Shown: piece by piece, positions 1 through 7,511 of the stretch | Layout: the number at the start of each line of letters is the position of its first letter | Position numbering within the stretch: position 1 is the first letter of the stretch | Assembly (NCBI GenBank): GCA_031272615.1 | Contig: JAISTL010000166.1 | Coordinates: forward strand, 1 to 8,702 | Origin: Methylobacteriaceae bacterium | Lineage (GTDB): Bacteria > Pseudomonadota > Alphaproteobacteria > Rhizobiales > Beijerinckiaceae | Reading direction: 5' to 3' | Length of the DNA stretch: 8,702 nt | Position numbers and translations under genes: made by a program | The notes under the pieces: model-generated | Databases searched by the model: none | What the model was told of the DNA's origin: nothing | What the model saw: the letters and a program-made list of their open reading frames with translations, nothing else

Positions 1-20
1 GTGTACCTGTGTTTGTTCAT
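1..20 (-). CDS. N-terminal start of an unidentified leftward gene (partial)
   Basis: An ATG on the minus strand at 20-18 opens a frame reading MNKHRY before the window ends. It is preceded by a strong Shine-Dalgarno sequence, GGAGG at 32-28, with a 7-base spacer. A TATAAT hexamer lies a further 40 bases upstream. Six residues are too few to assign a family, so the function is unknown. The call rests only on the spacing of the ribosome binding site and start codon. The gene would be divergent from the membrane protein gene at 444. Confidence 0.4.
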
Positions 21-72
21 GCCGGTTCCTCCCCCGCATCCCGCCCCGGTTTCGCCCGTGGTTTTGATACGG

Positions 73-78
73 ATTATA
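73..78 (-). promoter_or_regulatory. Candidate -10 box for the leftward gene at 20
   Basis: The minus strand reads TATAAT at 78-73, a perfect match to the sigma-70 -10 consensus, 52 bases upstream of the putative ATG. No good -35 hexamer is found at 16-18 bp; the nearest candidate, TTGATA, is 23 bp away. The element is therefore weakly supported, or depends on an activator. Confidence 0.3.
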
Positions 79-162
79 ACCGACAATGAGGGACTTAGCG
101 ATATCAATTTGTGGGTCACACGCACGCTGCCGTGACACCCGGATGCCGCACCGCCGATGCCG

Positions 163-193
163 CGTCATTGCGAGCGCGAGCGAAGCAATCCAG
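163..193. repeat. REP-like palindromic element
   Basis: This stretch has outer arms ATTGC (167-171) and GCAAT (185-189) around a purine-rich centre containing short GAGCG/AGCGA repeats, so it can fold into an imperfect hairpin. Short intergenic palindromes of the form CATTGCGAGCG...GCAATCC are widespread in proteobacterial genomes as dispersed REP-like elements (from memory, not searched). Only one copy is visible here. It directly precedes the 9-bp repeat cluster and may belong to the same composite element. Confidence 0.5.
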
Positions 194-204
194 TGGAGGC
201 TTTT

Positions 205-329
205 GGTGGACTTGGTGGACCTGGTCGACGGGGTGGACGGGGTGGACCTGGTGGACGAATCCGCCGACTCCACGGTTGAGTTGAACAGGAAAAGTGTCCA
301 CCCTGTCCACCACGTCCACCACGTCTACC
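205..329. repeat. 9-bp GGTGGACNN tandem array with an inverted partner array
   Basis: Six consecutive 9-bp units of the form GGTGGACNN run from 205 to 258; one, at 223, is GGTCGACGG. After a spacer of about 37 bases, the reverse complement recurs as four GTCCACC units with the same 9-bp period (296, 305, 314, and a GTCTACC variant at 323). The two arrays can pair into a long imperfect hairpin. A frame crossing the left array would read VDLVDLVDGVDGVDLVD on the plus strand, but no ribosome binding site or credible protein accompanies it. I read the block as non-coding repeat DNA. Its function is unknown. Confidence 0.7.
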
Positions 330-358
330 AAACCCTTCTCCGGATGGCCCCGGTCACG

Positions 359-372
359 CCCGCGAAAACGGG
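359..372. repeat. Short CCCG/CGGG hairpin next to the repeat block
   Basis: CCCG (359-362) and CGGG (369-372) flank the loop CGAAAA. The pattern resembles the cores of short dispersed proteobacterial palindromes. A 4-bp stem is weak on its own and is listed because it ends the repeat-rich intergenic stretch, just before the predicted promoter. Confidence 0.25.
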
Positions 373-377
373 AGCCC

Positions 378-405
378 TTGATTTCATTCCGCAACGTATT
401 ATAAC
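378..405 (+). promoter_or_regulatory. Candidate sigma-70 promoter for the membrane protein gene
   Basis: TTGATT (378-383) and TATAAC (400-405) are separated by 16 bp, giving good -35 and -10 matches. Transcription would begin near 412, leaving a leader of about 32 nt before the ATG at 444. Apart from this promoter and the repeats listed above, I see nothing coding between 21 and 443. Confidence 0.45.
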
Positions 406-443
406 GCCGGGAGTGTTGCGCCACCCGGAACGGACATCCGCGC

Positions 444-1223
444 ATGACCATCCTGCTCATCAAACTGATCATGGCGCCGCTGCTGATCAGCGGCGCGACG
501 CTGGCGGTGCGCCGCTGGGGCCCGGCCGTCGGCGGCTGGATCGTCGGGCTGCCGCTGACCTCCGGGCCGGTGTCGGTTTTCCTGCTGGTGGAACAGGGGC
601 GGGAATTCGCCGCCCTTTCGGCCCACAGCACCCTCAACGGTCTGCTGTCGGTGGTCGCCTTCTGCCTGGTGTATGAGCGAAGCTCGCGGCGCTTCCCGTG
701 GCCCGCCGCCGCCGCGCTGTCACTGGCCGCGTATTTTGCCGTCGTCACGCTGTTCAACACCGTCCATCCGCCGTTATGGGCGTCGGTTGCGCTGGTGTGC
801 GGCGGCATCACCCTGGCGCTGGCCGCCGTCAAGCCGGTGACCGAAACTCTGCCGGTGATGTCGGCGCCCTATTGGGACCTCCCGGTGCGCATGATCACCG
901 CCACCCTGCTGGTGGTGACCATCACCGGCGTTTCCCGCAACCTCGGGCCGTCGCTCAGCGGGCTGTTCTCCACCTTTCCGATTTTCATCTGCCTGATGTC
1001 GGTGTTTTCCCAGCACATTTACGGCACAGTAGCGGTGCGCAAATTCGAACACGGCGTGATTTCAGGCTCTTACGCCTTCGCCGTGTTCTTCATCATCGCC
1101 GCTTTCACCCTCCGCGCCTGGAGCCCGGCCCTGGTCTACACCGCGGCGATTGCCGGAGCCCTGGGGACGAACCTCGTCGTCTACAATGTTTTGCGGGCGC
1201 TGCACCTCAATGACCGCGGCTGA
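444..1223 (+). CDS. Integral membrane protein with internal duplication, function unknown
   Basis: The 259-residue product is almost entirely hydrophobic helices with short polar turns, so it should lie in the inner membrane, probably with eight to ten segments. It contains two similar halves. Residues about 3-80 carry WGPAVGGWIVGLPLTSGPVS, then an FLLVEQG segment and VVAFCLVY. Residues about 148-218 carry NLGPSLSGLFSTFPI, then a VFSQHIYG segment and YAFAVFF. Both halves show a GPxxxG turn, a GL(P/FSTFP) helix start, a G(R/T)-A segment and an AF-(C/F) helix, which points to an ancient duplication of a four-helix unit. I do not recognise a named family; a small transporter or permease-like role is only a guess. 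The ATG at 444 has a weak GGA (432-434) ribosome binding site. The gene converges on the protease gene, with 14 bases between stop codons. Confidence 0.85.
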   Translation: MTILLIKLIMAPLLISGATLAVRRWGPAVGGWIVGLPLTSGPVSVFLLVEQGREFAALSAHSTLNGLLSVVAFCLVYERSSRRFPWPAAAALSLAAYFAVVTLFNTVHPPLWASVALVCGGITLALAAVKPVTETLPVMSAPYWDLPVRMITATLLVVTITGVSRNLGPSLSGLFSTFPIFICLMSVFSQHIYGTVAVRKFEHGVISGSYAFAVFFIIAAFTLRAWSPALVYTAAIAGALGTNLVVYNVLRALHLNDRG

Positions 1224-1242
1224 CGCGCCGCGGGCCGTCAGC
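1219..1242. terminator. Hairpin between convergent genes, possible bidirectional terminator
   Basis: GCTGACG (1219-1225) pairs perfectly with CGTCAGC (1236-1242) around a 10-base GC-rich loop. The left arm contains the TGA stop of the membrane protein gene (1221-1223) and the right arm contains the stop of the protease gene (minus-strand TGA, 1240-1238). There is no T-tract on either side, so it is not a classical intrinsic terminator. It could still block convergent read-through or protect 3' ends. Confidence 0.35.
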
Positions 1243-2674
1243 GGCCGCCCAGCGTCGTGGTGATGATGCGGCCGCCGCGGCTCAGGGTGATTTCCATGAA
1301 CCGCCCCTGCGCCGTCACCGCCTGCGTCAGTTCCTCGGTGGTGGCAACCCGCTCGCGGTTGATGGACAGAATCAGATCGCCTTTCTTGAAACCGAACCGC
1401 TCGGCGGCGCTGCCCTCGCTGACATTCGACACCACCACGCACTCCTGCGCTTCATTGACATCCATCTGCAGTTCCTCGGCCACCGCCGGGGAGAAATTGG
1501 TGACCTCCGCCCCCATCAGCGGCGATGGAACGGATACCACCACCGTGTCCCGCGGCCGGGTTTCCGGCGGCGAGGCGAGTTTGACCTCCAGCGCCTGCTC
1601 CTTCGTCTCACGCAGCACCCGCAGTTTCGCCGTGCCGCCGATGCCGCGCAACGCAAAGCGATAGCCGAAGGCGTCGATATCCTCCACCTCCTGGTCATCC
1701 ACCGCCAGAATCACATCGCCGCGGTGCAGTCCCGCCTTTTCCGCCGGGCCGTTGACGACCACCGCCGTCACCATCACTCCCCCCGGCTGGCTGATGCCGA
1801 TGGCTTCCGCCATCTCCTGCGTCACCGCCTGCAGACGGGCGCCGAGCCACGGCCGCTTGACATAGGTGCGCCCGGCGCGGGCCGACTCCACCACCATTTT
1901 CACCATGCTCGACGGAATGGCGAATCCCAGACCGATGCTGCCGCCGGAGCGGGAATAAATCGCCGTGTTGATGCCGACCAGCTGCCCTTTCATGTCCACC
2001 AGCGCGCCGCCGGAATTGCCGGGATTGATGGCCGCGTCGGTTTGAATGAAGAACCGGTAGTCCGAAATGCCCACCTGGGTGCGCGCCACCGCCGAGACGA
2101 TGCCCTGCGTCACCGTCTGGCCGACGCCGAACGGGTTGCCGATGGCCAGCACCACATCGCCGACTTCCAGCGCCTCGGAATCCCCGAAGGCGATGGGTGT
2201 CACCTCCGGCAGGGCCTTCACCTTCAACACCGCCAAATCCGACCGCGGGTCGGCCAGAACGATTTCGGCATCGAATTCGCGTTTGTCGGCGAAGGAAATC
2301 TTCACCTCGGTCATGCCCTCGATGACGTGGTTGTTGGTCACCACCAGATTACGGTCCACCACCACGCCGGACCCCAGCGAACGCTGGATGCGCTCCCGCG
2401 GAACCGGCCCGCCGCCGCGGCCGAAGAATTCGCGGAAGAACTCGTCCACCATCAGCGAGCCGGATGCCCGCCGCTGAACCCGGGCGCCGTAGACATTGAC
2501 CACCGCGGGAGCGCTGGCGCGCACCACCGGCGCAAACGACAGCTGAATGTCCTCCCGGCTTTGCGGTACAACCCGGTTTTGCGCCGTTGACACCGCCATG
2601 GTCAGCAGCACGGCCGACGCCGCGGCGATGACGACGCATAACGTTGTGACGAGGGATTTCATAGGTTGATGCAT
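1238..2674 (-). CDS. degP: Do/HtrA family periplasmic serine protease (DegP/DegQ type)
   Basis: The 478-residue product closely matches the size of E. coli DegP. An N-terminal signal sequence (about residues 5-31: basic start, hydrophobic core, then STAQN) sends it to the periplasm. The trypsin-like domain shows the full triad: His116 in TNNHVIEG, Asp146 in RSDLAVL and Ser221 in NPGNSGGAL. The oxyanion-loop region and GIVSA motif are present. PDZ1 spans about 275-366 (PWLGARLQ to LEVKL) and PDZ2 about 386-475. The family degrades or refolds misfolded envelope proteins. The frame stays open upstream to 2827, but the start at 2674 is preferred: it has a GGAAAGAG ribosome binding site (2686-2679) and gives a clean signal peptide, whereas the extra 51 residues look like translated leader. 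The 204 bp upstream is AT-richer, but I found no convincing promoter or heat-shock element. DegP versus DegQ or MucD cannot be settled here. Confidence 0.93.
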   Translation of the reverse strand: MHQPMKSLVTTLCVVIAAASAVLLTMAVSTAQNRVVPQSREDIQLSFAPVVRASAPAVVNVYGARVQRRASGSLMVDEFFREFFGRGGGPVPRERIQRSLGSGVVVDRNLVVTNNHVIEGMTEVKISFADKREFDAEIVLADPRSDLAVLKVKALPEVTPIAFGDSEALEVGDVVLAIGNPFGVGQTVTQGIVSAVARTQVGISDYRFFIQTDAAINPGNSGGALVDMKGQLVGINTAIYSRSGGSIGLGFAIPSSMVKMVVESARAGRTYVKRPWLGARLQAVTQEMAEAIGISQPGGVMVTAVVVNGPAEKAGLHRGDVILAVDDQEVEDIDAFGYRFALRGIGGTAKLRVLRETKEQALEVKLASPPETRPRDTVVVSVPSPLMGAEVTNFSPAVAEELQMDVNEAQECVVVSNVSEGSAAERFGFKKGDLILSINRERVATTEELTQAVTAQGRFMEITLSRGGRIITTTLGGR

Positions 2675-2878
2675 GGTGCTCTTTCCGTTGTGATTCGCGT
2701 CGCGGCGCGTCTGACCGGCCGCGGCAACAGCCCGTCGAAGACGCGCCGAAGCCGCCGAATTAAAACATGATTCGAGCAATATTGAGTCAAAGAATGACAG
2801 TGATACACAAGCAAAGAGTCCTGTCACGCACCTCCGGTGAGCACCGTCAGCGGCAAAACGGGACAGAGCAGCGGTCCG

Positions 2879-3988
2879 CTACCCGGCAAACCGCCCGATA
2901 CTCAACGGTTCAATCGGCGTCGGGGTTTTGCCGTCAAGCACCAGTTCCGACATGATGGCGCCGATGCCGGGGCCGAGCTGAAAACCGTGGCCGGAGAAAC
3001 CGAAGGCGTGGAACAGGCCCTTGGTGGTCGAACTCGGGCCAACCACCGGAATGTGGTCAGGCATGTCGCCGTCGATCCCCGTCCACGAGCGGATGACCTC
3101 AACGCCTTTCAGCTGCGGCACCAGTTCGAGAGCCAGAGCAAACGATTCCATGGTGCGCAGCGCGCTGGGGCGGGAGCGCACCCTCTCCGGATCGCCGAAA
3201 CCGCGGCCGCCGCCGAAAATCACGTTGCCCCGGTCGATCTGCCTGAGATAAATGTCGCCCCCCACCACGCCGAGATTGGGGACGATAAAATACGGTATCG
3301 GTTCGGTCACCGCCATATTGGGACTGAAGGAACTGATGGGCGCCGGCTCGCCGAAACGCTCGGCGATGGCGCCGCCCCAATATCCCGCCGTGTTGACGAG
3401 AACGGGCGCGCGAAAGACTGCCTCTTTGGTGGCGACCGTGAAGGTGTCGCCATCGTGCGCAATATCAACCACTTCCGCCTGCTGGCGGATATCGGCGCCG
3501 GCGTCCCGCGCCGCCCGGGCGATGGCCGGGGCGAGAAGACGCGGATTGGCGGCGCCGTCGGTGGCGCAGTAAGACCCGGCGACGACCTTGGGCCCCAGCC
3601 AGGGAAATTCCTGCTTCAGCTCCTTTTCGGGGAGATATCTGAGCTCCAGCCCGTAACCCGCCGCCACCTCGAGATAGCGTTCGAGGTCCTTGGCCTCCTC
3701 ATCGTTGCGGGCAAGCTTCAAATGCCCGGAGACGACGTATTCCGCCTCGGTGCCGATGAGCGACTTGAGCTTCTGCCAGATTTCCCGGGAGCGGGCCGAA
3801 ATGGGTAACTCGGCCGGATCACGCCCCTGCTGGCGCACACCGCCGTAATTGACGCCGGACGCCTGGCCGCCGACGAGACCGCGCTCCAGCAGCACCACCC
3901 TGGTGTTCCGGAGCGCCAGATGCCACGCGGTGGAACAGCCCGCGCCGCCGCCGCCGACAACCACCACATCGGTTTCAACAGGTGTCAT
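2879..3988 (-). CDS. FAD-dependent oxidoreductase, HcnC/opine-oxidase beta-type catalytic subunit
   Basis: The 369-residue product belongs to the DAO/glycine-oxidase/sarcosine-oxidase-beta superfamily. Residues 7-35 form the ADP-binding fold: DVVVVGGGGAG with GxGxxG at 12-17, and the acidic Glu35 ending the second strand (VVLLERG). The C-terminal flavin-contact region, RSWTGIDGDMPDHIPVVG (300-317) and GFSGHGFQLGPGIG (330-343), is typical of this family. It should oxidise a C-N bond of an amino, imino or opine-like substrate and pass electrons to its partner subunits. The ATG at 3988 overlaps the upstream stop by 4 bp (ATGA) and has a GGAGG site 7 bases away. The frame is open further upstream to 4210, but that part lies inside the preceding gene and lacks a conserved fold. 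HcnC, opine oxidase beta, D-hydroxyproline dehydrogenase and L-proline dehydrogenase beta are all possible; residues alone do not decide the substrate. Confidence 0.88.
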   Translation of the reverse strand: MTPVETDVVVVGGGGAGCSTAWHLALRNTRVVLLERGLVGGQASGVNYGGVRQQGRDPAELPISARSREIWQKLKSLIGTEAEYVVSGHLKLARNDEEAKDLERYLEVAAGYGLELRYLPEKELKQEFPWLGPKVVAGSYCATDGAANPRLLAPAIARAARDAGADIRQQAEVVDIAHDGDTFTVATKEAVFRAPVLVNTAGYWGGAIAERFGEPAPISSFSPNMAVTEPIPYFIVPNLGVVGGDIYLRQIDRGNVIFGGGRGFGDPERVRSRPSALRTMESFALALELVPQLKGVEVIRSWTGIDGDMPDHIPVVGPSSTTKGLFHAFGFSGHGFQLGPGIGAIMSELVLDGKTPTPIEPLSIGRFAG

Positions 3989-5376
3989 GTGAGCGCCTCC
4001 GTCGTGACCGGAACAAGGGGAACGGGTTTGACCGGGGGTTGTGCGCGCAGGCGACCGGCCTCGCGCACACCGCACTTGAGTTCCCGCGCCAGAATTTCCG
4101 AGGCGGTGTGTCCGCACATGCGGCCCTGGCACCGCCCCATGCCGACGCGGGTGAACGCCTTGGCACGGTTCACTTCGAGGGGAGTCATGGCCACGGCGTC
4201 GGCAGCGCACGTGCGCTTCAGGCCGGCGATGCTCACCCCCTCACAGCGGCACAGCACCGTCTCTTCCGGCAGTCCGGCCAGAATCTCGGAGGGGAAGGGA
4301 AAGAGCTTATCCAGCACGTCGCGGTAAGCCGCCTCCTTCTTCAGGGCCCGCTCCAGCCGGTTGACTTCGTCTTCGTCAACAAAAGCGCCGCGCTCTCCCA
4401 GCACCGCCCAGGCGGCCCGGGCGCCGGCCAGTTCCGCCATGTCGGCGCCGCCGATACGGGCGCCGTCTCCGGCGAGATATACGCCCTGAACGGCGGTTTT
4501 CCCGGACATCTCCCTGACGGGAATCCAGTTTTGCTGCACCTCGTCATAATCGAAGGGCACGCCGGCGATGTCGGCCAGTCGGGTTTCCGGTTTCAGGCCC
4601 CAGCCCAGCGCCACGGCGTCACAGGCGATGGTGACGTCCCGCCCCTTGCCGTCTTTGATGAGCAGCTCCCGCGGGCGCTCCTCGCCCCGGATGGCAACCG
4701 GAACGGCTCCTTCATGGATTGGAATCCGTTTCAGCCGCAGCGTCGCCGTGTAATAAACCCCTTTCAGGGTTGTGGCGGCATCGCCCGCCATCATGGCCGC
4801 CGAGGCCCTGGCCTTGGCCGCAAACGACGTGGTGTCGACCAGCGCCGCCAGGGGCGCGCCCGCCTGAACATACTGATGGGCGAGCAACCACAGCAGCGGC
4901 CCGGACCCCACCAGCGCCACCTTTTCCCCGATGGCAACACCTTGGGTTTTCAGGGCAATCTGGGCGCCGCCGAGAGTCGTGACGCCGGGAAGCGTCCAGC
5001 CCGGCAGCGGCATCACCCGGTCAACCGCGCCGGGCGCAATGATAATCTGCTCGAAGGTTTCAGTTCCGTAAGCGGTGCCGCCGGTCAAGGTGAAAAGCGT
5101 TTTGCCCGCAATGTCCCACACCAGGGTCTGCGGCCGGTAATCCAGGTATTTTTCAAGTTTGGCGAAGATGTTGTGGACACGTTCAGCCTTTGCCGCCTCC
5201 AAGCCGTAGAGCTCTTTGGCGCTCCGCTTGAAGGCGCCGGGAGGGCGCTGATAAATGCGGCCGCCCGCCGCCAAACCCTCATCGAACACCCGGGGGCGAA
5301 CGCCTGCCCGCACAAGCACTTCCGCCGCCCTGACCCCGGCCGGCCCCGCCCCGATAATCGCAACCGCCGCCGTCAT
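3985..5376 (-). CDS. NAD(P)/FAD-type oxidoreductase subunit with C-terminal [2Fe-2S] Cys cluster (HcnB/opine-oxidase alpha-like)
   Basis: The 463-residue product starts with a FAD-binding fold (AIIGAGPAG, GxGxxG at 9-14). It has a second dinucleotide-binding motif (VALVGSGP, 153-160) and a late FAD-contact motif (VYLAGDGARIGG, 299-310), the layout of the disulfide-reductase-like flavoprotein fold. The C-terminal 90 residues carry Cys376-x-Cys378 and, after 37 residues, Cys416-x4-Cys421, the spacing expected of the BFD-like [2Fe-2S] domain found in HcnB/OoxA-type subunits; Cys390 is additional. In this family the subunit relays electrons from the catalytic flavoprotein, eventually to the respiratory chain. 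The ATG at 5376 overlaps the upstream stop by 4 bp, and the gene's own stop overlaps the next start by 4 bp, so the three subunits are probably translationally coupled. The upstream GGGTGAAACG is a poor ribosome binding site, consistent with coupling. Substrate is unknown. Confidence 0.88.
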   Translation of the reverse strand: MTAAVAIIGAGPAGVRAAEVLVRAGVRPRVFDEGLAAGGRIYQRPPGAFKRSAKELYGLEAAKAERVHNIFAKLEKYLDYRPQTLVWDIAGKTLFTLTGGTAYGTETFEQIIIAPGAVDRVMPLPGWTLPGVTTLGGAQIALKTQGVAIGEKVALVGSGPLLWLLAHQYVQAGAPLAALVDTTSFAAKARASAAMMAGDAATTLKGVYYTATLRLKRIPIHEGAVPVAIRGEERPRELLIKDGKGRDVTIACDAVALGWGLKPETRLADIAGVPFDYDEVQQNWIPVREMSGKTAVQGVYLAGDGARIGGADMAELAGARAAWAVLGERGAFVDEDEVNRLERALKKEAAYRDVLDKLFPFPSEILAGLPEETVLCRCEGVSIAGLKRTCAADAVAMTPLEVNRAKAFTRVGMGRCQGRMCGHTASEILARELKCGVREAGRLRAQPPVKPVPLVPVTTEALT

Positions 5377-5657
5377 GACCGTTTCACCCGCATTCCCTGT
5401 TCCACAACCGTCGCGCAGGCCCGCTGCCGCCCCCTGCCCTCAATGGTCACCCAACAATCCTGACAGGCGCCCATCCAGCAGAAGCCGGCGCGCATCCCCT
5501 GGTCGAATTCGCTCCGGCGGACATACCCGTCTCTCATCACCGCCGCCGTCAGCACCGTATCACCCTCGAGAGCCCCGCAACGAGCGCCGTCCAGCTCAAA
5601 ATCCAGCCGCGGCCTTTGCGAGCCCGAAACCCGCGTCAGATTCATGTATTTCGGCAT
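5373..5657 (-). CDS. Small [2Fe-2S] ferredoxin-like subunit (HcnA-like)
   Basis: The 94-residue product has the plant-type [2Fe-2S] ligand pattern Cys60-x4-Cys65-x2-Cys68-x12-Cys81 in GFCWMGACQDCWVTIEG and RQRACATVVEQGM. Before it is the usual FELDG...EGDTVLTAAVMRDG sheet region. Family members of about 90-110 residues form the small subunit of HcnABC-type and hydroxyproline or opine dehydrogenases, carrying electrons between the flavin subunits. The ATG at 5657 is favoured by an AGGAAAGAG site (5672-5664) 6 bases upstream; the second Met (residue 5) has no such site. Its stop overlaps the next ATG by 4 bp. The gap to the preceding ABC ATPase gene is 75 bp and holds no recognisable terminator, so co-transcription is likely. 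Confidence 0.87.
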   Translation of the reverse strand: MPKYMNLTRVSGSQRPRLDFELDGARCGALEGDTVLTAAVMRDGYVRRSEFDQGMRAGFCWMGACQDCWVTIEGRGRQRACATVVEQGMRVKRS

Positions 5658-5732
5658 GTTCAGCTCTTTCCTGCTTGTTCGGCCGTACCACTCTGATGTG
5701 TTGCGTCATCGCCGCTGTCCGTTCCTGTCGTT

Positions 5733-7388
5733 CTACGCCACGTTACACATCGCTTCATCCTGCCGCCGGCCGGGAATCGCCGCGATCAGGCTCCTGGTAT
5801 ATTCATCGGCCGGAGAATTGAACACCCGGTCCGGAGGCCCGTGCTCGACAATCCGGCCCTTGTGCATCACGATGATATCATCACAGATGGAGGCTGCCAC
5901 CCGCAGGTCATGGGTGATGAAGATCATGGCGATTTCGGTGTTCTTCTGGATGTCCGCCAGAAGGGCGAGTATCTGAGCCTGGATGGAGACATCCAGAGCC
6001 GACACCGCCTCGTCGGCAATGAGAATCAGCGGGTCGAACATCAGCGCCCGGGCGATGCCGATGCGCTGGCGTTGTCCGCCGGAAAACTCGTGGGGGAACC
6101 GATCGTACGCCCCCTTGTCCAGCCCCACCAGATCCAGCAGGTGCTCGGCTTTCGCCCGGGCCCGCGCCGGGTTTTCGGCATGGGCCAGCGGCCCGGCGCA
6201 CAGGGTTTGCCCGATGGTACGCCGCGGATTGAGAGACGCGAAGGGATCCTGAAAAATCATCTGGATATAGGGGCGCAACGGCCGGAAATCATGCTCGGGA
6301 AGAGTCGCGATATTATGTTCGTTGAACCGGATGACGCCGCTGTCGACATCGATGAGCTTCAACAGCGCCCGCCCCAGAGAGGATTTTCCGGAACCGGATT
6401 CCCCGACGACTCCCAGAGTCTTGCCCTTATGCAGCGTAAAGCTGACATCGTTTATGGCCCGGACCACTCTGCGCCCGCCGAACAGGCCGCCGCCTGAATG
6501 ATAGGTCTTCATCAGGTGCTCCACCGCCAGAACCGAAGGGGTCGGGTTTGAAACAGCGGCGCCGCGGCTGCCGCGCCGCGGAACGGCGGCGATCAGGCGT
6601 TGTGTGTACGGATGCTGCGGGTTGTTGAGCACTTCGGCCGCCGGTCCCTGCTCCACCAACAACCCCTTCTCCATGACGACGACGCGATCGGCGATTTCCG
6701 AAACAACGTCGAAGTCATGGGTGATGAACATGACACTCATGCCCTTGCGGCGCTGAATGGCGCGGATAAGCTCAAGGATTTGCGCCTGGGTGGTGACATC
6801 CAGCGCTGTGGTCGGCTCATCGGCGATGAGAATGTCCGGGTTCAAAACCAAAGCCATGGCAATCATCACCCGCTGGCGCTGACCGCCGGATAGACGGAAC
6901 GGATATTGTTCGCGGATGCGTTCCGGGTCCGGCAGGCCGACCTCGGCAAGAAGCTCGGTGGCTTTCTCCAGGCGCGAGCGCGGCGTGCCGACGTTGTGGG
7001 CCTCCATCACCTCGGCGATCTGCTCACCGATAGGCATCAACGGGTTCAGTGCCGAAAGCGGATCCTGGAATATCATGGAAACGGACCGGCCCCGGAGTAC
7101 GCGCAGTTCGTTCTCCTTCAGCGTCGGCAAGTCCTTTCCCCTGAAGCGGATACTACCGGATTCCACCACGATGGACTTGGGAAGCAGACCCATGATGGTG
7201 TTGGCGGTGACTGATTTTCCCGAACCGGACTCTCCGACAATGCACAGGATCTCTCCCTTGTTGAGGGAGAACGATACATCCTTCACGGCGTACTCCCGCT
7301 CCATGTCGCCGGGAAGCCTGACCGTCAATCCGTCGACCTCCAGCAACGGTTCAGCGGCTGTTGTGCCCGAATGAGAACCCGGTGCCAT
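5733..7388 (-). CDS. Fused dipeptide/oligopeptide-type ABC transporter ATPase (two nucleotide-binding domains)
   Basis: The 551-residue protein joins a DppD-like and a DppF-like domain. Domain 1 (about 15-270): Walker A GESGSGKS (52-59), Q-loop Gln108, signature LSGGQ (166-170), Walker B DILIADEP (185-192), His224. Domain 2 (about 286-541): Walker A GESGSGKS (329-336), Q-loop Gln380, signature FSGGQ (435-439), Walker B ILIADE (Glu460), His493. Domain 2 reads DEAVSALD where DEPVSALD is usual; the catalytic Glu is kept. Each domain ends with the nickel/oligopeptide-type tail YT(Q/R)(R/S)LIAA(V/I)P. It should sit on the cytoplasmic face and power import of peptides, opines or similar solutes. 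The ATG at 7388 has GGAG (7397-7394) 5 bases upstream; a longer frame to 7478 adds 30 residues with no family match. The fused layout is shared with YejF/GsiA-type proteins. No permease or binding protein is encoded in the window. Confidence 0.93.
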   Translation of the reverse strand: MAPGSHSGTTAAEPLLEVDGLTVRLPGDMEREYAVKDVSFSLNKGEILCIVGESGSGKSVTANTIMGLLPKSIVVESGSIRFRGKDLPTLKENELRVLRGRSVSMIFQDPLSALNPLMPIGEQIAEVMEAHNVGTPRSRLEKATELLAEVGLPDPERIREQYPFRLSGGQRQRVMIAMALVLNPDILIADEPTTALDVTTQAQILELIRAIQRRKGMSVMFITHDFDVVSEIADRVVVMEKGLLVEQGPAAEVLNNPQHPYTQRLIAAVPRRGSRGAAVSNPTPSVLAVEHLMKTYHSGGGLFGGRRVVRAINDVSFTLHKGKTLGVVGESGSGKSSLGRALLKLIDVDSGVIRFNEHNIATLPEHDFRPLRPYIQMIFQDPFASLNPRRTIGQTLCAGPLAHAENPARARAKAEHLLDLVGLDKGAYDRFPHEFSGGQRQRIGIARALMFDPLILIADEAVSALDVSIQAQILALLADIQKNTEIAMIFITHDLRVAASICDDIIVMHKGRIVEHGPPDRVFNSPADEYTRSLIAAIPGRRQDEAMCNVA

Positions 7389-7511
7389 TCCGTCTCCTTT
7401 GCCTGCTCTTTCACTGTTGCAACCGTGGCGGCAGGGTACGCCCCACGATGTTCGAACCGTTCGAGGGCCTGTTTGCACGGAAGAGACTTGGTTTTAAATA
7501 CATCATTAGTC

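Noticed and set aside
73..405. Direct repeat ATTATAAC at 73-80 and 398-405 flanking the repeat block, as a possible target-site duplication
   Set aside because: No matching terminal inverted repeats adjoin the two copies, one 8-mer match is expected by chance in a span this size, and both copies serve as -10-like sequences.
86..832. Plus-strand frame 86-676 and minus-strand frame 832-116 crossing the repeat block
   Set aside because: Their VD-rich and repetitive stretches come from translating the 9-bp repeats, and both run into the membrane protein gene in another frame. Neither has a credible start signal.
2675..2827. N-terminal extension of 51 codons on the protease gene
   Set aside because: It would bury the signal peptide behind unrelated residues, and the ATG at 2674 has its own ribosome binding site.
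2820..2878. Possible intrinsic terminator after the dehydrogenase operon
   Set aside because: Only very short self-complementary stretches such as CGGTGAGCACCG are present, with no T-tract, so the evidence is too weak to annotate.
2837..5463. Long plus-strand open frames (2837-3808 and 3982-5463) opposite the dehydrogenase genes
   Set aside because: They are low-complexity Arg/Gly/His-rich translations of the complementary strand of three well-supported genes, with no ribosome binding sites or domains. Long antisense frames are expected in GC-rich coding DNA.
2879..5657. Naming the trimer hcnABC (hydrogen cyanide synthase)
   Set aside because: The domain make-up fits, but the same architecture occurs in opine, hydroxyproline and proline dehydrogenases, and no residue visible here proves glycine as substrate.
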